A stretch of DNA of 64,000 nucleotides from Oryzisolibacter sp. LB2S (GCF_040732315.1 NZ_CP160388.1:2756494-2820493), one strand, 5' to 3'. Counted from the first letter of the stretch, positions 40,620 through 50,276 are shown. Translations and numbers: made by a program. Notes: generated from the sequence alone by a model not told the origin.

Positions 40620-43265
40620 TCACTTGCGCAGCAGCACCTTCAGCGCCGCCTGCAGGCGGCGTGCGCTGGCATCGTCGCTGGCGCCGGCCAGAACCTGGGC
40701 GGCATCCTGGGCCCAGGTATCGGCGGGCGCGGGGTCGTTGCGGCGCGTGAGCATCTGCAGCTGCAGCGCGCGGCGCGCGGCCAGCTGGTCGGCGGGCGTG
40801 GGCACCTCGGCGGCGATCTCCAGGCGCAGCAGGGCCTGGTCGGCCGTGGCCCCTGCGGCCTGGGACAGGGCCTGGCTCCAGGCCGTGCGCACGCTGGCCG
40901 ACACCTTGCCGCCGAGTTCCTGCGCGCTGGGCAGCTGACCGGCGTCGCGGCTCTTCCAGGCCGTCATGAGCTGGGTGAGCGCCTCGCCATGGGCCTGGGC
41001 CGCGAGCTTGCGCAGCGCGCTCTGCGCATGCTCCATGGCTTCGCGCTGGGCGCGGAAGGCGGCATCGCCCAGGCGCGGGCCACGCGCGGCCATGCCTTCG
41101 CGCTCACGGCCACGCCCGGCACCGTCGCGCGGGCCACGGCCATCGCGTGTGTCACGGCGCTCGGGCCCGCCGCGGCCGCCGCGGCCCTGCGGCGCGGGCT
41201 CGGACTTGCGCATGCCGGGGCGGTCATCGCCGCGCACGGCGACCACGGGGCGTGCGGCCGGCGCGGGCCGCGCGGGGGCCTCTGCGGACTCACCGGCTTC
41301 TGTTTTTGCTTCTGTTTTTGTAGCTGCTTGCACTTGATCCGCCTGGCCTTCAGCCTGATTCTGCTGTGATGCTGCGGCAGCGCCCTGCCCCGCCTGCTCC
41401 TTGAGCGCGAGTTCCAGCGCCGCCATGGCCGCGCGGATCTGCTGCGCGTCACCCGTGGCGTTGGCCGCCTCGAGCGCCTTGGAGGCGTCTAGCACCGCAC
41501 GGTCGCGTGCGCTCATCTGCGCGGCGCCGCGCTCGCGCTCGGCGGTCTTGCGGTTGAAGGCCTCGTCAATGGGCTTGCGGAAGGCGTCCCAGAGCTTTTG
41601 CTCCTGGCGGCGGTCGAGCGGCACGGTCTGCGCCTCGGCCTGCCAGCGCTGCTGCAATGCCTTGACGGCGTCGATGCGCAGCGTGGCCGCGGCGCCCAGG
41701 GCCTCGGCCTCGGCAATCATGGCCTGGCGCAGCTGCAGGCTGGCCTTTTGCGCAGCCTCCAGCGGCGCAGACGCCGTGGCCACGGCCTGCTTCCACAGCG
41801 GCTGCAGCTCGGCGTAGATCTTCTCGCTCACATGGCCGCCGGAGCGCCAGCGCTCGCCAAACTGATGCAGTGCGCGGTTGGCCGCCTTCCAGTCTGCGGC
41901 GGCCGCGCCGGCCTGGGCCTGCGCCCATTGGTTGAGCTCCTCGATCAGAGCCATGCGCTGCGCGCGGTGCTCGGCCCCTTCGGCGCGCACCTTCTCGAGC
42001 CATGCCTCGACGACCTTGTGGGCGGCGTTGCAGGCATCGTCAAACTTCTTCCACAGCCCATGGTTGGCCGGAGCGCCCTGGTCGGCCTGCTTCCACTGCT
42101 CGCGCAACTGGCGCAGCGACTCCTGCATCTTGCGTCCGCCCAGCGCCTGTCCGTCGGGGCGGGCGAGCAGCGCCTCGGCGCGCGCCACCAGGTCTTCGCG
42201 CAGCTGGTCGGCGCTCCAGCGCTGCCAGCCTTCGAGCTCGCCGGCGGCCACGAGCGCCGCATGCACCTTGCGCTCGAGCTCGGCGTCGATGAAGCGGCCA
42301 TGCACCTTGAGCACGGCGCGCAGCGCCGTGGCGGCGCCGGCGCTGGCCTTGCCATGGCCCTGGGCGGTTTCCTGCTCGAGCTTGCCCAGCGCCTCGCGCA
42401 CGGCCTGCATGGCCTTGTCGCGCACCTCGGGGTCGACCTTGGGCCTGGCGGGCGCACGGGGCGCAGTCGCCGCGGCCTCGGCCGGCAGGCCGCGCGCCTG
42501 GCGCAGCTCGTCGGCCCAGACGGGCACGGGCGGCAGGGGCGCGGAGGCATCCTGGGCGGCCGCCGCGGTCAGCGCCAGCGCGGACTGGAAGGCCTCCCAG
42601 ACCACGAGCAGCTGGCTGCGCGAGGATTCGAGCTGGGTCGGAAAGCGCGCCTCCACGCTGGACCACGCGGCGTCGCCGGTCAGCGCCTGGGCCTGCTCCT
42701 GCCAGCGGCCGACGTCGGCCGTCAGGGCCTCGAGGGCGTTCTGCGCGTCCTGCCAGGGCTTGGTGGACAGCACCTCGATGCGCTGCGCGAGCAGCACCGC
42801 GGCCTCGCGCTGCACCTGCACGCGATGCTGCAGGTCCTCGATGGTCTTGACGCGTTCGCTCAGCTGCGCCTTGAGCTGCGACAGGGGCTCGCGCGACAGC
42901 GGCGCGCCGGCCTTGGCCGCGTCGCGCTGCCAGGCCAGGGCATCGGCAATGTTGAGCTGGGCCGCAGCCAGCAGGGCCTCGGCCTTGGCCTGCCATTCGG
43001 CGGCAATGGCCGCCTGGCCCTGTGCGCGGCGAATCTCGTCGAGCCGCTCGCGCACGGCGCGCGCGGCGCCCTTGTCGCGGGCGCTGAGCTCCTTGAACAC
43101 TTCCTGCAACTTGTCGGTGGCGGGCTGCGTGGCAAGCCATTCGCGGATACGCGCCGAGCGCTCGCCCGACGTGGCCGCGGAAAAGGCGCCGCCCGTCAAC
43201 GCATCGAGGGGGTGCGGCTCGCTGGTTTTGGCCGGGACCGGGGTCGCTTCAGGTGCGTCAGACAT
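40620..43265 (-). CDS. large DUF349-repeat protein
   Basis: An 881-residue, mostly helical protein with repeated DUF349-like segments, seen as W-x-A-F-R/K patterns such as LWKKFDDACNAAHK, LREQWKQADQG and LWDAFRKPIDEAFN (about residues 360-600). Function is unknown; no enzyme motif was recognised. Residues about 640-680 are low complexity, including a Gln-Val-Gln-Ala-Ala-Thr-Lys-Thr-Glu tract encoded by an A/T-rich stretch (41301-41339) that matches the dispersed palindrome. An Arg/Gly-rich stretch (RGGRGGPERRDTRDGRGPR) follows and could bind RNA. ATG at 43265 (MSDAPEATPVPAK) is chosen; the frame runs further upstream without support. Confidence 0.82.
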   Translation of the reverse strand: MSDAPEATPVPAKTSEPHPLDALTGGAFSAATSGERSARIREWLATQPATDKLQEVFKELSARDKGAARAVRERLDEIRRAQGQAAIAAEWQAKAEALLAAAQLNIADALAWQRDAAKAGAPLSREPLSQLKAQLSERVKTIEDLQHRVQVQREAAVLLAQRIEVLSTKPWQDAQNALEALTADVGRWQEQAQALTGDAAWSSVEARFPTQLESSRSQLLVVWEAFQSALALTAAAAQDASAPLPPVPVWADELRQARGLPAEAAATAPRAPARPKVDPEVRDKAMQAVREALGKLEQETAQGHGKASAGAATALRAVLKVHGRFIDAELERKVHAALVAAGELEGWQRWSADQLREDLVARAEALLARPDGQALGGRKMQESLRQLREQWKQADQGAPANHGLWKKFDDACNAAHKVVEAWLEKVRAEGAEHRAQRMALIEELNQWAQAQAGAAAADWKAANRALHQFGERWRSGGHVSEKIYAELQPLWKQAVATASAPLEAAQKASLQLRQAMIAEAEALGAAATLRIDAVKALQQRWQAEAQTVPLDRRQEQKLWDAFRKPIDEAFNRKTAERERGAAQMSARDRAVLDASKALEAANATGDAQQIRAAMAALELALKEQAGQGAAAASQQNQAEGQADQVQAATKTEAKTEAGESAEAPARPAPAARPVVAVRGDDRPGMRKSEPAPQGRGGRGGPERRDTRDGRGPRDGAGRGREREGMAARGPRLGDAAFRAQREAMEHAQSALRKLAAQAHGEALTQLMTAWKSRDAGQLPSAQELGGKVSASVRTAWSQALSQAAGATADQALLRLEIAAEVPTPADQLAARRALQLQMLTRRNDPAPADTWAQDAAQVLAGASDDASARRLQAALKVLLRK

Positions 43266-43431
43266 TGTGTTGCGAGAGGAAAAGGGAAACATGGATCCAA
43301 TGAAATGAATGGCGGGCCGGCCGCATCGGCCGGCTCCAGCCCGTGCATGTGGCGGTACGCCCGCCACCGGCAAAGGCGCTATTTTCGCCCGAATTGCTCC
43401 GGGGTCGATGGGGCATGCGCCCGAGGCGTCC

Positions 43432-46400
43432 TCAACGCGTGGCCAGCGCCAGCTCCGCCTTGGGCGTCCACCTGGTCGCACCCTCGCCCTCGGGCTGCAG
43501 CTTGGGGGCGCCGACGAACAGGCGATCGGCGGGCACCTGGCGGCTCGCCAGGTAGTCGCGCACGGCGACACCGCGCGCCAGCGCCAGGTCCGACATGGCG
43601 CTCTCCGGCACCGCGATGCTGTCGAGCAGCAGGGCCTCCATCTCGGCCTGCGGCAGATCCTTGGCCATGCCGATCAGGTTGCGCGGCTTCTTGATGTCGG
43701 CACGGCGATAGGCCTCCTTGAGCAGGGCCGGGTATTCCGCCTCGCTGACCGACACCACGTCGGCCGGCGCGGCGCCAGCGGACGCGGCTGCGCGGCGCTT
43801 CTGCGCCAACACGAGGTCCGCCAGGCGCTGGCGCTTCCACGCCGCCCGCTCCGCCTGCGGCTGTGCCCAGCCGACCACCGTGACCTGCAGGGCGGGTCTG
43901 TCGGCCAGCTGCTTGGCGATCTTGTCAAGCAGTTCGCGGGCCTTGTCGTCGAGCACGCTGCTGCCGGGCGCAAAGCTCACCACGCCCTGCTCGTCGCCCC
44001 CGCCGAACGCACCGGCGAGCAGGGAAAACGGCGCGGTGATGGCCTTCATCACGAGGTTGCCGATGACCTTGAGGATCACTCCTCCGAGGCTGAACTGCGG
44101 ATCGTTGAGCGAACCGCTGATGGGCAGCTCCACATCGATCACACCGTTGCGGTCCGCGAGCAAGGCCACGGCCAGGCGCACGGGCAGGCTGGCGGGCGCC
44201 CCTTCCACGGGGTCGCCGAACGCCAGCTGCTTGAGCACCAGCCGGTTGCTGGCCGTGAGCTGTCCATCGGGCTGGACCTTGTAGGCCACGTCCATGCTGA
44301 GCTTGCCGCGTTCGATGCCATGGCCCGCATATTTGACGCTGTAGGGCGAGAGCGGCGGCAGTTCCAGGTCGGTCATGTGGCCCTGAACGTCGAGCGCCAA
44401 TGGCTTGGCAAGCGGATTGACCTTGCCCAGGATCTCCAGCGCGGCAGTGCCCTGGGCACGGCCATGGAGCTCCAGGTCGGCCATGGCGGGCTCGGCGCCC
44501 TCCGCCGCGGGAACCGACGAGAAGGCACTGAGCCGGCCCGTGAGCTCGCTCAGGTCGGCCGAATAGTTGGGCTTGATGAAAAAATCCGAGAAACGCACGG
44601 CCCCATTGGTCAGGGCCACCGGGCCGAAGCGGATCACCGGCGCCATGGGGTCGGCGGGCGGTGCCGCTGCCGGCACCTGCGTGCTGGCCGCGCCCGGCGC
44701 ATTGCCCTCGGCCTGCGCCGGTGGTGTGGCGGCGGGCGCGTCCGAGGCTTCACCCTTGCGCAGGTCCTGCAGGTTGATGCGGCCGTTTTCATGAACGATG
44801 ACGCGCGCGAAAAAGTCGCTCAGTGCGGTCTCCTGCACGTCCAGCGACAGGGGCCTGCCGGGGCGCAGATCCACGGCGACGCCGCGCAGCGCCAGCGTCT
44901 TCCAGCGCAGCAGCTCTTCGCCGCGCTCGGCGATGCGGGTGCTGCGCTCGTCCGCGCCATCGTCGCCATCCTCGTCCTTGGCACGCACGCGCACCTCGTC
45001 GAGCGATGCGTCTCCGCTCACGGACACCCGCGGCCCCGCCTTCTCCTGGGTATAGCGCAACCGCCCGTCGAAGCTGCCATCGGCACGCAGGATGTCCACA
45101 TTCAGGTCCGCCGTGACATAGGGCTCGAAGGCGTGCAGCGGCAGGTGCTGGGCATGCAGCCTGCCCTGCACGTTCAGGGCGGGGTTCATGGCCAGCGAGC
45201 CATCCCAGCGCAGGCGCCCCGGCTCGGTGCGGCCCGCGGCGACGCGTGTGTCGAGCTGCACGGTGGCGGGAGTCAGCCGACCGTCGGCATAGGACAGATC
45301 ACGCACGCGCAGCTGCAGGCCCGAGGCCCGAAGCGCGACCGGCCGCTGCGGCAGCTCGTCACGCACGGCGACGCTCGCGCCGTTGACCTCCAGCGCGGCA
45401 AGCTGGACGGCCCAGGCTGCGCCCTCTGCCTTCGCCGCAGCCCCGTCCTGCCGCCGCGACGCCTTTGCCGCGGGCGCTGCTGGAACCTGAGCCAGCCATT
45501 GCTCGAACATCCATTCGCCTTTGCGGCTGCGCGACACCAGGGCCTTGGGCCCATTGAGCAGCACCCGTCCCACCGTCACGCGCTGCGCGGGCAGGAGCGC
45601 CAGGGTATCGGTGACCTCCAGCTGCCCCCATTCGAGCAGCGAGGTTTTCCCCGCATCGGCAACACCGGCCCGGCGCAGGCCCGCGCAGTTTGCGGCGGCC
45701 GGGCACTGCAGGGCCAGCCTGTCGACCGACAGGCGCGCCACCTGGGCGGCCATGGCCTTGCCCTGCCTGGCCAAGCCGAGGTCGGCGTCGACCATACCCG
45801 TCAGCCCGGGCTGGATGAGCTGCGCCAGATACGGCGCCGCCATCTCCAGCGGCAGCCCACGCAGGGACACGGCGGCCTTGGCCTGGCTGTCGGTCGCCTG
45901 TCCCTCCATGGCCAGTCGCGCGGCCTCGCCCCGGGCGGAGCCCCCCGTGAGCTGCGCGCTCGCGCGAAACTGCAGGGGCTGCTGCTGGGGCAGCGCAATC
46001 TCCGTGGCCTGCAACTGGACCTTGTCGGCCCGCCATTCGGCCTTGCCGCCGGGCAGGCTCGCGTCCTGCCAATCGACGCTCGCGTCGCGCAGGCCCAGAC
46101 GGGCAAGGCGCAGCTGCCATGCGCCCTGCGACGCATCGGCGGCCGGCGCCACCTGGGCGGCATCTGACTGTTCGGTCTGGTCCCCCATGGCCGGCAGCTC
46201 CACTGCCCCGTTGGCTGCCCGACGCAGGTACGCCTGCGCGCCGGTCAGATCGATGGACTCGATATCCACCATACGCTGCAGGGGCTGAACGTCCTTGAGC
46301 CGCACCTGCAGGTCGGAAAAATCCAGCAAGGCCCGCCCGCCCGCGTCGGTGATCTGCGCGCCCTTGAGCTGCACGGCGCCCCGGATCCTGAGCAGCGCCT

Positions 46401-47208
46401 CGCCGGCCTGCTCGAAGCCTATGCGCAGATCCGCGCCGAGCCGCCCGGCGCCCAGGCGCACCGGCACGCTGCCCGGCAGGTAAGCACCCAGCGGCGCGAG
46501 GTCAAAGTCCTGGAAGCGCAGGTTCAGATCGGTGTGCCGGTTGTCGGCGAACGGCGTGGCCTCGGCGGCCGAATCGAACGCACTGCCGTTGAGCTCGAAC
46601 GCCAGGCGTGGCGTAACCCGGACCTCCCGGTCGGCCGAGAAGCTGCTCAGAAACGGAATCTGCAGCCTGAGATCGCGCAGCGTATGCGTTCTGTCGACGG
46701 CGCGGTCGTCGAAGTCGGCTGCGCCGCCGTTCACGGCGATGTTGTAGATCGCGAAGCGCGGCACGGTGGACGGCTCGTCCTTGGGCTTGGACTGCTCGTT
46801 CAGGCGCGCCAACACGTCCTCAAAGTCCCATGAACCGCTGGCGCTGCGCGAGACATGGATCACGGGGTCGTCCACCTGCACCGCATCCACGACCGGTGCC
46901 AGCCGCCACAGGGACTGCAACTCCGCATCCATATAGATGCGCCCCACCTGCACCTGGGAGGATGAGCCATCCTGAGAGGCGATGCCCAGACCGTGCAGCG
47001 TGGCCTCCAAGGACCAGGGGGAGAACTCCACCCTGGCCACGGTGACCTTGCGCCCCAGGGCCTCGGAGGCATGGCGTTCGATCTGCGTGCGGGCGATAGG
47101 CGGCACCGCCAGCCATGCGACCAGCCACAACAGCAACCAGCCCGCCACAAGCCACAGCATGCGCCGGACCCAACGATTGCCTTTCAACGCCTGACCAATT
47201 TGCATCAT
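43432..47208 (-). CDS. AsmA-like / DUF748 envelope protein
   Basis: A very large (about 1258 residues) envelope protein anchored by one N-terminal helix (MLWLVAGWLLLWLVAWLAV). The rest is expected in the periplasm as long beta-rich repeats of the AsmA/DUF748 kind, a family linked to lipid transport between membranes. Family-like segments are RVEFSPWSLEATLHGLGI near the start and FIKPNYSADLSELTGRLSAF plus VIDVELPISGSLNDPQFSLG near residue 1000-1080. A C-terminal region (VSFAPGSSVLDDKARELLDK) resembles an OmpA-type fold. ATG at 47208 (MMQIGQALKGN) is chosen; 47220 is possible. It is preceded by a structured leader with its own terminator. Confidence 0.85.
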   Translation of the reverse strand: MMQIGQALKGNRWVRRMLWLVAGWLLLWLVAWLAVPPIARTQIERHASEALGRKVTVARVEFSPWSLEATLHGLGIASQDGSSSQVQVGRIYMDAELQSLWRLAPVVDAVQVDDPVIHVSRSASGSWDFEDVLARLNEQSKPKDEPSTVPRFAIYNIAVNGGAADFDDRAVDRTHTLRDLRLQIPFLSSFSADREVRVTPRLAFELNGSAFDSAAEATPFADNRHTDLNLRFQDFDLAPLGAYLPGSVPVRLGAGRLGADLRIGFEQAGEALLRIRGAVQLKGAQITDAGGRALLDFSDLQVRLKDVQPLQRMVDIESIDLTGAQAYLRRAANGAVELPAMGDQTEQSDAAQVAPAADASQGAWQLRLARLGLRDASVDWQDASLPGGKAEWRADKVQLQATEIALPQQQPLQFRASAQLTGGSARGEAARLAMEGQATDSQAKAAVSLRGLPLEMAAPYLAQLIQPGLTGMVDADLGLARQGKAMAAQVARLSVDRLALQCPAAANCAGLRRAGVADAGKTSLLEWGQLEVTDTLALLPAQRVTVGRVLLNGPKALVSRSRKGEWMFEQWLAQVPAAPAAKASRRQDGAAAKAEGAAWAVQLAALEVNGASVAVRDELPQRPVALRASGLQLRVRDLSYADGRLTPATVQLDTRVAAGRTEPGRLRWDGSLAMNPALNVQGRLHAQHLPLHAFEPYVTADLNVDILRADGSFDGRLRYTQEKAGPRVSVSGDASLDEVRVRAKDEDGDDGADERSTRIAERGEELLRWKTLALRGVAVDLRPGRPLSLDVQETALSDFFARVIVHENGRINLQDLRKGEASDAPAATPPAQAEGNAPGAASTQVPAAAPPADPMAPVIRFGPVALTNGAVRFSDFFIKPNYSADLSELTGRLSAFSSVPAAEGAEPAMADLELHGRAQGTAALEILGKVNPLAKPLALDVQGHMTDLELPPLSPYSVKYAGHGIERGKLSMDVAYKVQPDGQLTASNRLVLKQLAFGDPVEGAPASLPVRLAVALLADRNGVIDVELPISGSLNDPQFSLGGVILKVIGNLVMKAITAPFSLLAGAFGGGDEQGVVSFAPGSSVLDDKARELLDKIAKQLADRPALQVTVVGWAQPQAERAAWKRQRLADLVLAQKRRAAASAGAAPADVVSVSEAEYPALLKEAYRRADIKKPRNLIGMAKDLPQAEMEALLLDSIAVPESAMSDLALARGVAVRDYLASRQVPADRLFVGAPKLQPEGEGATRWTPKAELALATR

Positions 47209-47277
47209 CCGACACGCCATCCCAAGTGTTTTGCGCCATTGGAGCAGCGAACGCCCGGGAGGAAGTGTAAAAAACTG

Positions 47278-47323
47278 CAAAAAGAAAGCCCGGCAGACGG
47301 AGTCCTTCCGCGTACCGGGCTTG
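47278..47323 (-). terminator. intrinsic terminator inside the AsmA-gene leader
   Basis: On the minus strand AAGCCCGG and CCGGGCTT pair across a 20-nt loop, followed by TCTTTTT. It lies about 70 nt before the AsmA start, so it would cut the leader short unless read through. Confidence 0.8.
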
Positions 47324-47520
47324 ACGGCAGACACAACGGTCCTTTGCCATCTTTTGCGACCAGGGAGAGGATCGTCCCTGGCGCAGGAGGCAAGGTATTG
47401 CCTCCAGGGGGTGCCTTGAAAGCGGTGGCTCCACGCTGCGACACGGACCTGAGATCCTTCGTCGCGCTGGTATCGCTCCTTCCGGCGGTCGCCCGAATCG
47501 TCCGGGCGACTCAAAGGTAG
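47324..47520 (-). ncRNA. candidate structured leader RNA of unknown class
   Basis: Minus-strand hairpins occur in series: GTCGCCCG / CGGGCGAC (47488-47510), GGAGGCAA-TACC-TTGCCTCC (47386-47405) and CCAGGGA / TCCCTGG (47360-47381). A longer helix ACC(TT)TGAG / CTCAGGT encloses the first hairpin. An intrinsic terminator follows. This is the layout of a cis-regulatory leader such as a riboswitch or attenuator for the AsmA-like gene, or of a terminated small RNA. The blocks CCGGAAGGAGCGA and ATCTCAGGT recall glycine-aptamer blocks but differ at core positions, so no class is assigned. Confidence 0.45.
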
Positions 47521-47703
47521 CAAAGCCCGCCGCTTCTTTCCAGCTGCTTCTACCTATCGGGCACAGCATCCGATTGATGCTTTCATTTCGGGCCCGCCCT
47601 TCCACGACACGTCCGGGCACAAATGCCCAGAAATTCATCAGATTTCGGGTTTCAATCCAGTATACAAACTACTTTTTACTATGTTTAAATGAATCTATAT
47701 TCT

Positions 47704-47733
47704 TGACTGTGCATTTTGACGCCCCCTAGAATC
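47704..47733 (+). promoter_or_regulatory. sigma-70 promoter upstream of the lytic transglycosylase gene
   Basis: TTGACT and TAGAAT separated by 18 bp, in the A/T-rich patch. The start would be near 47740, about 200 nt before the gene, leaving room for the MPLP mini reading frame in the leader. Confidence 0.6.
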
Positions 47734-47938
47734 CGCGCATCTTCAAGAACGGAGGCCCACATGCCTCTGCCGTAACCCGGCCTGGACCGGATCGGTTCGC
47801 AAGCATCCATGACGCCGCGCGCCATGGCACGGACCGGTCGACCAGGCAATCCATGCCAGAACAGCTGGCAAGACCGGAGCCTTCAGCGTGCGCACAAGAC
47901 GCTGCGCCCTGTGGGATCCGCCTCTGAAAGGAACAGCT

Positions 47939-48760
47939 ATGACAGCATCAGGAAAAGCGATGACCGGCGTGCGCACCTTTGCCGCCGATGTGCTCAGCGG
48001 TTTTCTTGAAATCACGCACAGCGGCTTTGCCCTGCTCGGCCTGGCGGTCGCCTTCGCCGCGATCACCCTCACGGCCCGCCCCGACTTGCGCCAGGCCGGG
48101 GAGGAGCAGCTGCGGGCATGGCTCCACGCGCGCCATGTCGAGGAGATTGGCTTCGCCCTGGAGCCGGCCGCGAGCGAGCGGGCCGTGGCCATCAACCCCA
48201 AGGAGTTGCCGCGCGAGCAGGCGGCCGTCGCCTATTGGCTGAGCAAGAAGTACCGCGTCGCCCCCGAGCCGCTGGCCGCGCTGGTCACCGAGGCCTATGA
48301 CGTCGGCCGGCGCACCAAACTCGATCCGACGCTGATTCTGGCCATCATCGCCATCGAGTCGAGCTTCAACCCGTTTGCGCAGAGCTCCGTCGGCGCCCAG
48401 GGGCTGATGCAGGTCATGACCAGCGTGCACACCGACAAGTACGAAGGCTTTGGCGGCCGCCTCGCGGCGTTCGACCCTGTTGCCAACCTGCGCGTGGGCG
48501 TCAAGGTACTGCAGGAATGCATTGCCCGCGCCGGCTCCCTCGAAGGCGGTCTGCGCTACTACGTGGGCGCCGCCAACCTGCCCAGCGACGGCGGCTATGC
48601 CGCGAAGGTGCTGGCCGAGCATTTCCGCCTGCGTCAGGTGGCGGGTCGCCCGGTGACCGTCGCCAAGCCGGAAGTCCCCAACAAGGCTCCCGCTGCTGCC
48701 GAAACGGCATCCACCGAGCCGCAGACAGAGGAAAAGGTCGCGCTGCTCGGCAACAGCTGA
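47939..48760 (+). CDS. membrane-anchored lytic transglycosylase (SLT fold)
   Basis: Peptidoglycan-cleaving enzyme of 273 residues. One membrane helix (about residues 25-45: ITHSGFALLGLAVAFAAITL) anchors it. The goose-lysozyme-like SLT domain has the catalytic glutamate in AIESSFNPFAQSSVGAQGLM (about Glu140) and YVGAANLPSDGGYAAKVL near its end. The tail (residues 245-273) is Ala/Glu-rich. An AAAGG lies 9 nt before the ATG. Physiological role, turnover or assembly of a wall-spanning machine, cannot be told. Confidence 0.9.
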   Translation: MTASGKAMTGVRTFAADVLSGFLEITHSGFALLGLAVAFAAITLTARPDLRQAGEEQLRAWLHARHVEEIGFALEPAASERAVAINPKELPREQAAVAYWLSKKYRVAPEPLAALVTEAYDVGRRTKLDPTLILAIIAIESSFNPFAQSSVGAQGLMQVMTSVHTDKYEGFGGRLAAFDPVANLRVGVKVLQECIARAGSLEGGLRYYVGAANLPSDGGYAAKVLAEHFRLRQVAGRPVTVAKPEVPNKAPAAAETASTEPQTEEKVALLGNS

Positions 48761-48815
48761 GCATTCCGAGTAGCCCACCACGGGCAGGGCGAGGACCTGC
48801 TCCGCTACACTAGCG

Positions 48816-48967
48816 GGGTACGCAACTGGCGATAGGCGCGCGACCTCGAGGCCGCGCCGCTGACGTGGAGACCGGCAGAAAGGCTGTTTTTTCTGCAAAC
48901 CACTGGGGAGCGTACCGCGCGGATATGGCAAGCAGTGCCCCGCAGCGATCCGTCGTTCGCCTGGGCA
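48816..48967 (+). ncRNA. ZTP (pfl) riboswitch upstream of glyA
   Basis: Conserved blocks in order: GGTACGC (P1 5' strand), ACTGGCGA, then CCACTGGGGAGCGTACC, which carries the purine-rich loop and the P1 3' strand GCGTACC, and finally CGCCTGGGCA (3' domain). These match the ZTP/ZMP-sensing pfl motif, which is known to control one-carbon and purine genes including glyA. When ZTP accumulates under folate shortage it turns expression on. Downstream, CCCTT / AAGGG (48969-48985) may form the switching hairpin. Confidence 0.85.
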
Positions 48968-49007
48968 GCCCTTGATTGCCAAGGGACTCTTAGTTCATCG
49001 GACTGCC

Positions 49008-50252
49008 ATGTATCAACGCAATATCCTCGTCGAACAAACCGATCCTGAAGTGTGGGCCGCCATCCAGGCCGAGAACCTGCGCCAGGAACAACACATCGAG
49101 CTGATCGCCAGCGAGAACTACGCCTCGCCCGCCGTCATGGCCGCGCAGGGCTCGCAACTGACCAACAAGTACGCCGAGGGCTACCCCGGCAAGCGCTACT
49201 ACGGCGGCTGCGAGAACGTGGACGTGATCGAGCAGCTCGCCATCGACCGCATCAAGCAGCTGTTCGGCGCCGAGGCCGCCAACGTGCAGCCCAACTCGGG
49301 CTCGCAGGCCAACCAGGCCGTGTTGATGGCGTTCCTCAAGCCCGGCGACACCATTCTGGGCATGAGCCTGGCCGAGGGCGGTCACCTGACGCACGGCATG
49401 GCGCTGAACATGTCGGGCAAGTGGTTCAACGTGGTCTCCTACGGCCTGAATGCACAGGAAGAGATCGACTACGACGCGTTCGAGGCCAAGGCGCGCGAGC
49501 ACAAGCCCAAACTCATCATCGGCGGCGCATCGGCCTACGCGCTGCGCATCGACTTCGAGCGCATGGCGCGCGTGGCCAAGGAAGTCGGCGCCATCTTCTG
49601 GGTGGACATTGCCCATTACGCCGGCCTGGTGGTCGCAGGCGAGTACCCCAACCCCGTGCCGTTCGCCGACGTGGTCACCTCCACCACGCACAAGAGCCTG
49701 CGCGGCCCGCGCGGCGGCATCATCCTGATGAAGGCCGAGCATGAGAAGGCCATCAACAGCGCCATCTTCCCTGGCCTGCAGGGCGGCCCGCTCGAGCATG
49801 TGATCGCCGCCAAGGCCGTGGCCTTCAAGGAGGCACTGTCGCCCGAGTTCAAGGCCTACCAACAGCAGGTGACCAGGAATGCCAAGGTGTTCGCCCAGAC
49901 GCTGACCGAGCGGGGTCTTCGCATCGTCAGCGGCCGCACCGAAAGCCATGTGATGCTGGTGGACCTGCGTGCCAAGGGCATCACCGGCAAGGAGGCCGAG
50001 GCCGCCCTGGGCAAGGCGCACATCACCATCAACAAGAACGCCATCCCCAACGACCCGCAAAAGCCCATGGTGACCAGCGGCGTGCGCGTGGGCACGCCGG
50101 CGATTACCACGCGCGGCTTCAAGGAAGAGGAAACGCGCATCACCGCCAACCTGATGGCCGATGTGCTGGACAACCCGCACGACGAGGCCAACCTGGCCGC
50201 CGTGCGGGCCAAGGTGCAGGCGCTGACCAGCCGCTTCCCGGTCTATCGCTGA
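49008..50252 (+). CDS. glyA: serine hydroxymethyltransferase
   Basis: PLP enzyme that interconverts serine and glycine and feeds one-carbon units to tetrahydrofolate. The 414-residue product has the PLP lysine in [16 protein letters not shown], the active-site [12 protein letters not shown] and [17 protein letters not shown] at 49008 ([14 protein letters not shown]) is chosen over the frame from 48972, which would overlap the riboswitch platform. Control by the ZTP riboswitch fits its role in folate metabolism. nrdR follows 24 nt downstream, so they may share a transcript. Confidence 0.97.
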   Translation: MYQRNILVEQTDPEVWAAIQAENLRQEQHIELIASENYASPAVMAAQGSQLTNKYAEGYPGKRYYGGCENVDVIEQLAIDRIKQLFGAEAANVQPNSGSQANQAVLMAFLKPGDTILGMSLAEGGHLTHGMALNMSGKWFNVVSYGLNAQEEIDYDAFEAKAREHKPKLIIGGASAYALRIDFERMARVAKEVGAIFWVDIAHYAGLVVAGEYPNPVPFADVVTSTTHKSLRGPRGGIILMKAEHEKAINSAIFPGLQGGPLEHVIAAKAVAFKEALSPEFKAYQQQVTRNAKVFAQTLTERGLRIVSGRTESHVMLVDLRAKGITGKEAEAALGKAHITINKNAIPNDPQKPMVTSGVRVGTPAITTRGFKEEETRITANLMADVLDNPHDEANLAAVRAKVQALTSRFPVYR

Positions 50253-50276
50253 TACGGCCCCCGAGCCGCCGCCGCG

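Larger units (their letters stand above)
47209..47938. other. 730-bp intergenic region, structured and partly A/T-rich
   Basis: The minus-strand half (to about 47640) holds the structured leader and terminator described separately. The A/T-rich patch at about 47640-47720 probably holds the promoters: TATACT (minus, about 47660) and TTGACT-N18-TAGAAT (plus). The plus-strand half contains a four-codon reading frame MPLP-stop (47761-47775) behind GGAGG, and no other gene I can support. Confidence 0.5.

Noticed and set aside
47324..47520. Glycine riboswitch call for the AsmA leader
   Set aside because: Only two short blocks resemble the aptamer and several invariant positions differ; the downstream gene is also not a glycine gene. 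Kept as an unclassified structured leader.
47209..47523. N-terminal extension of the AsmA-like reading frame
   Set aside because: It would translate a run of hairpins and an intrinsic terminator; the membrane anchor starts only after 47208.
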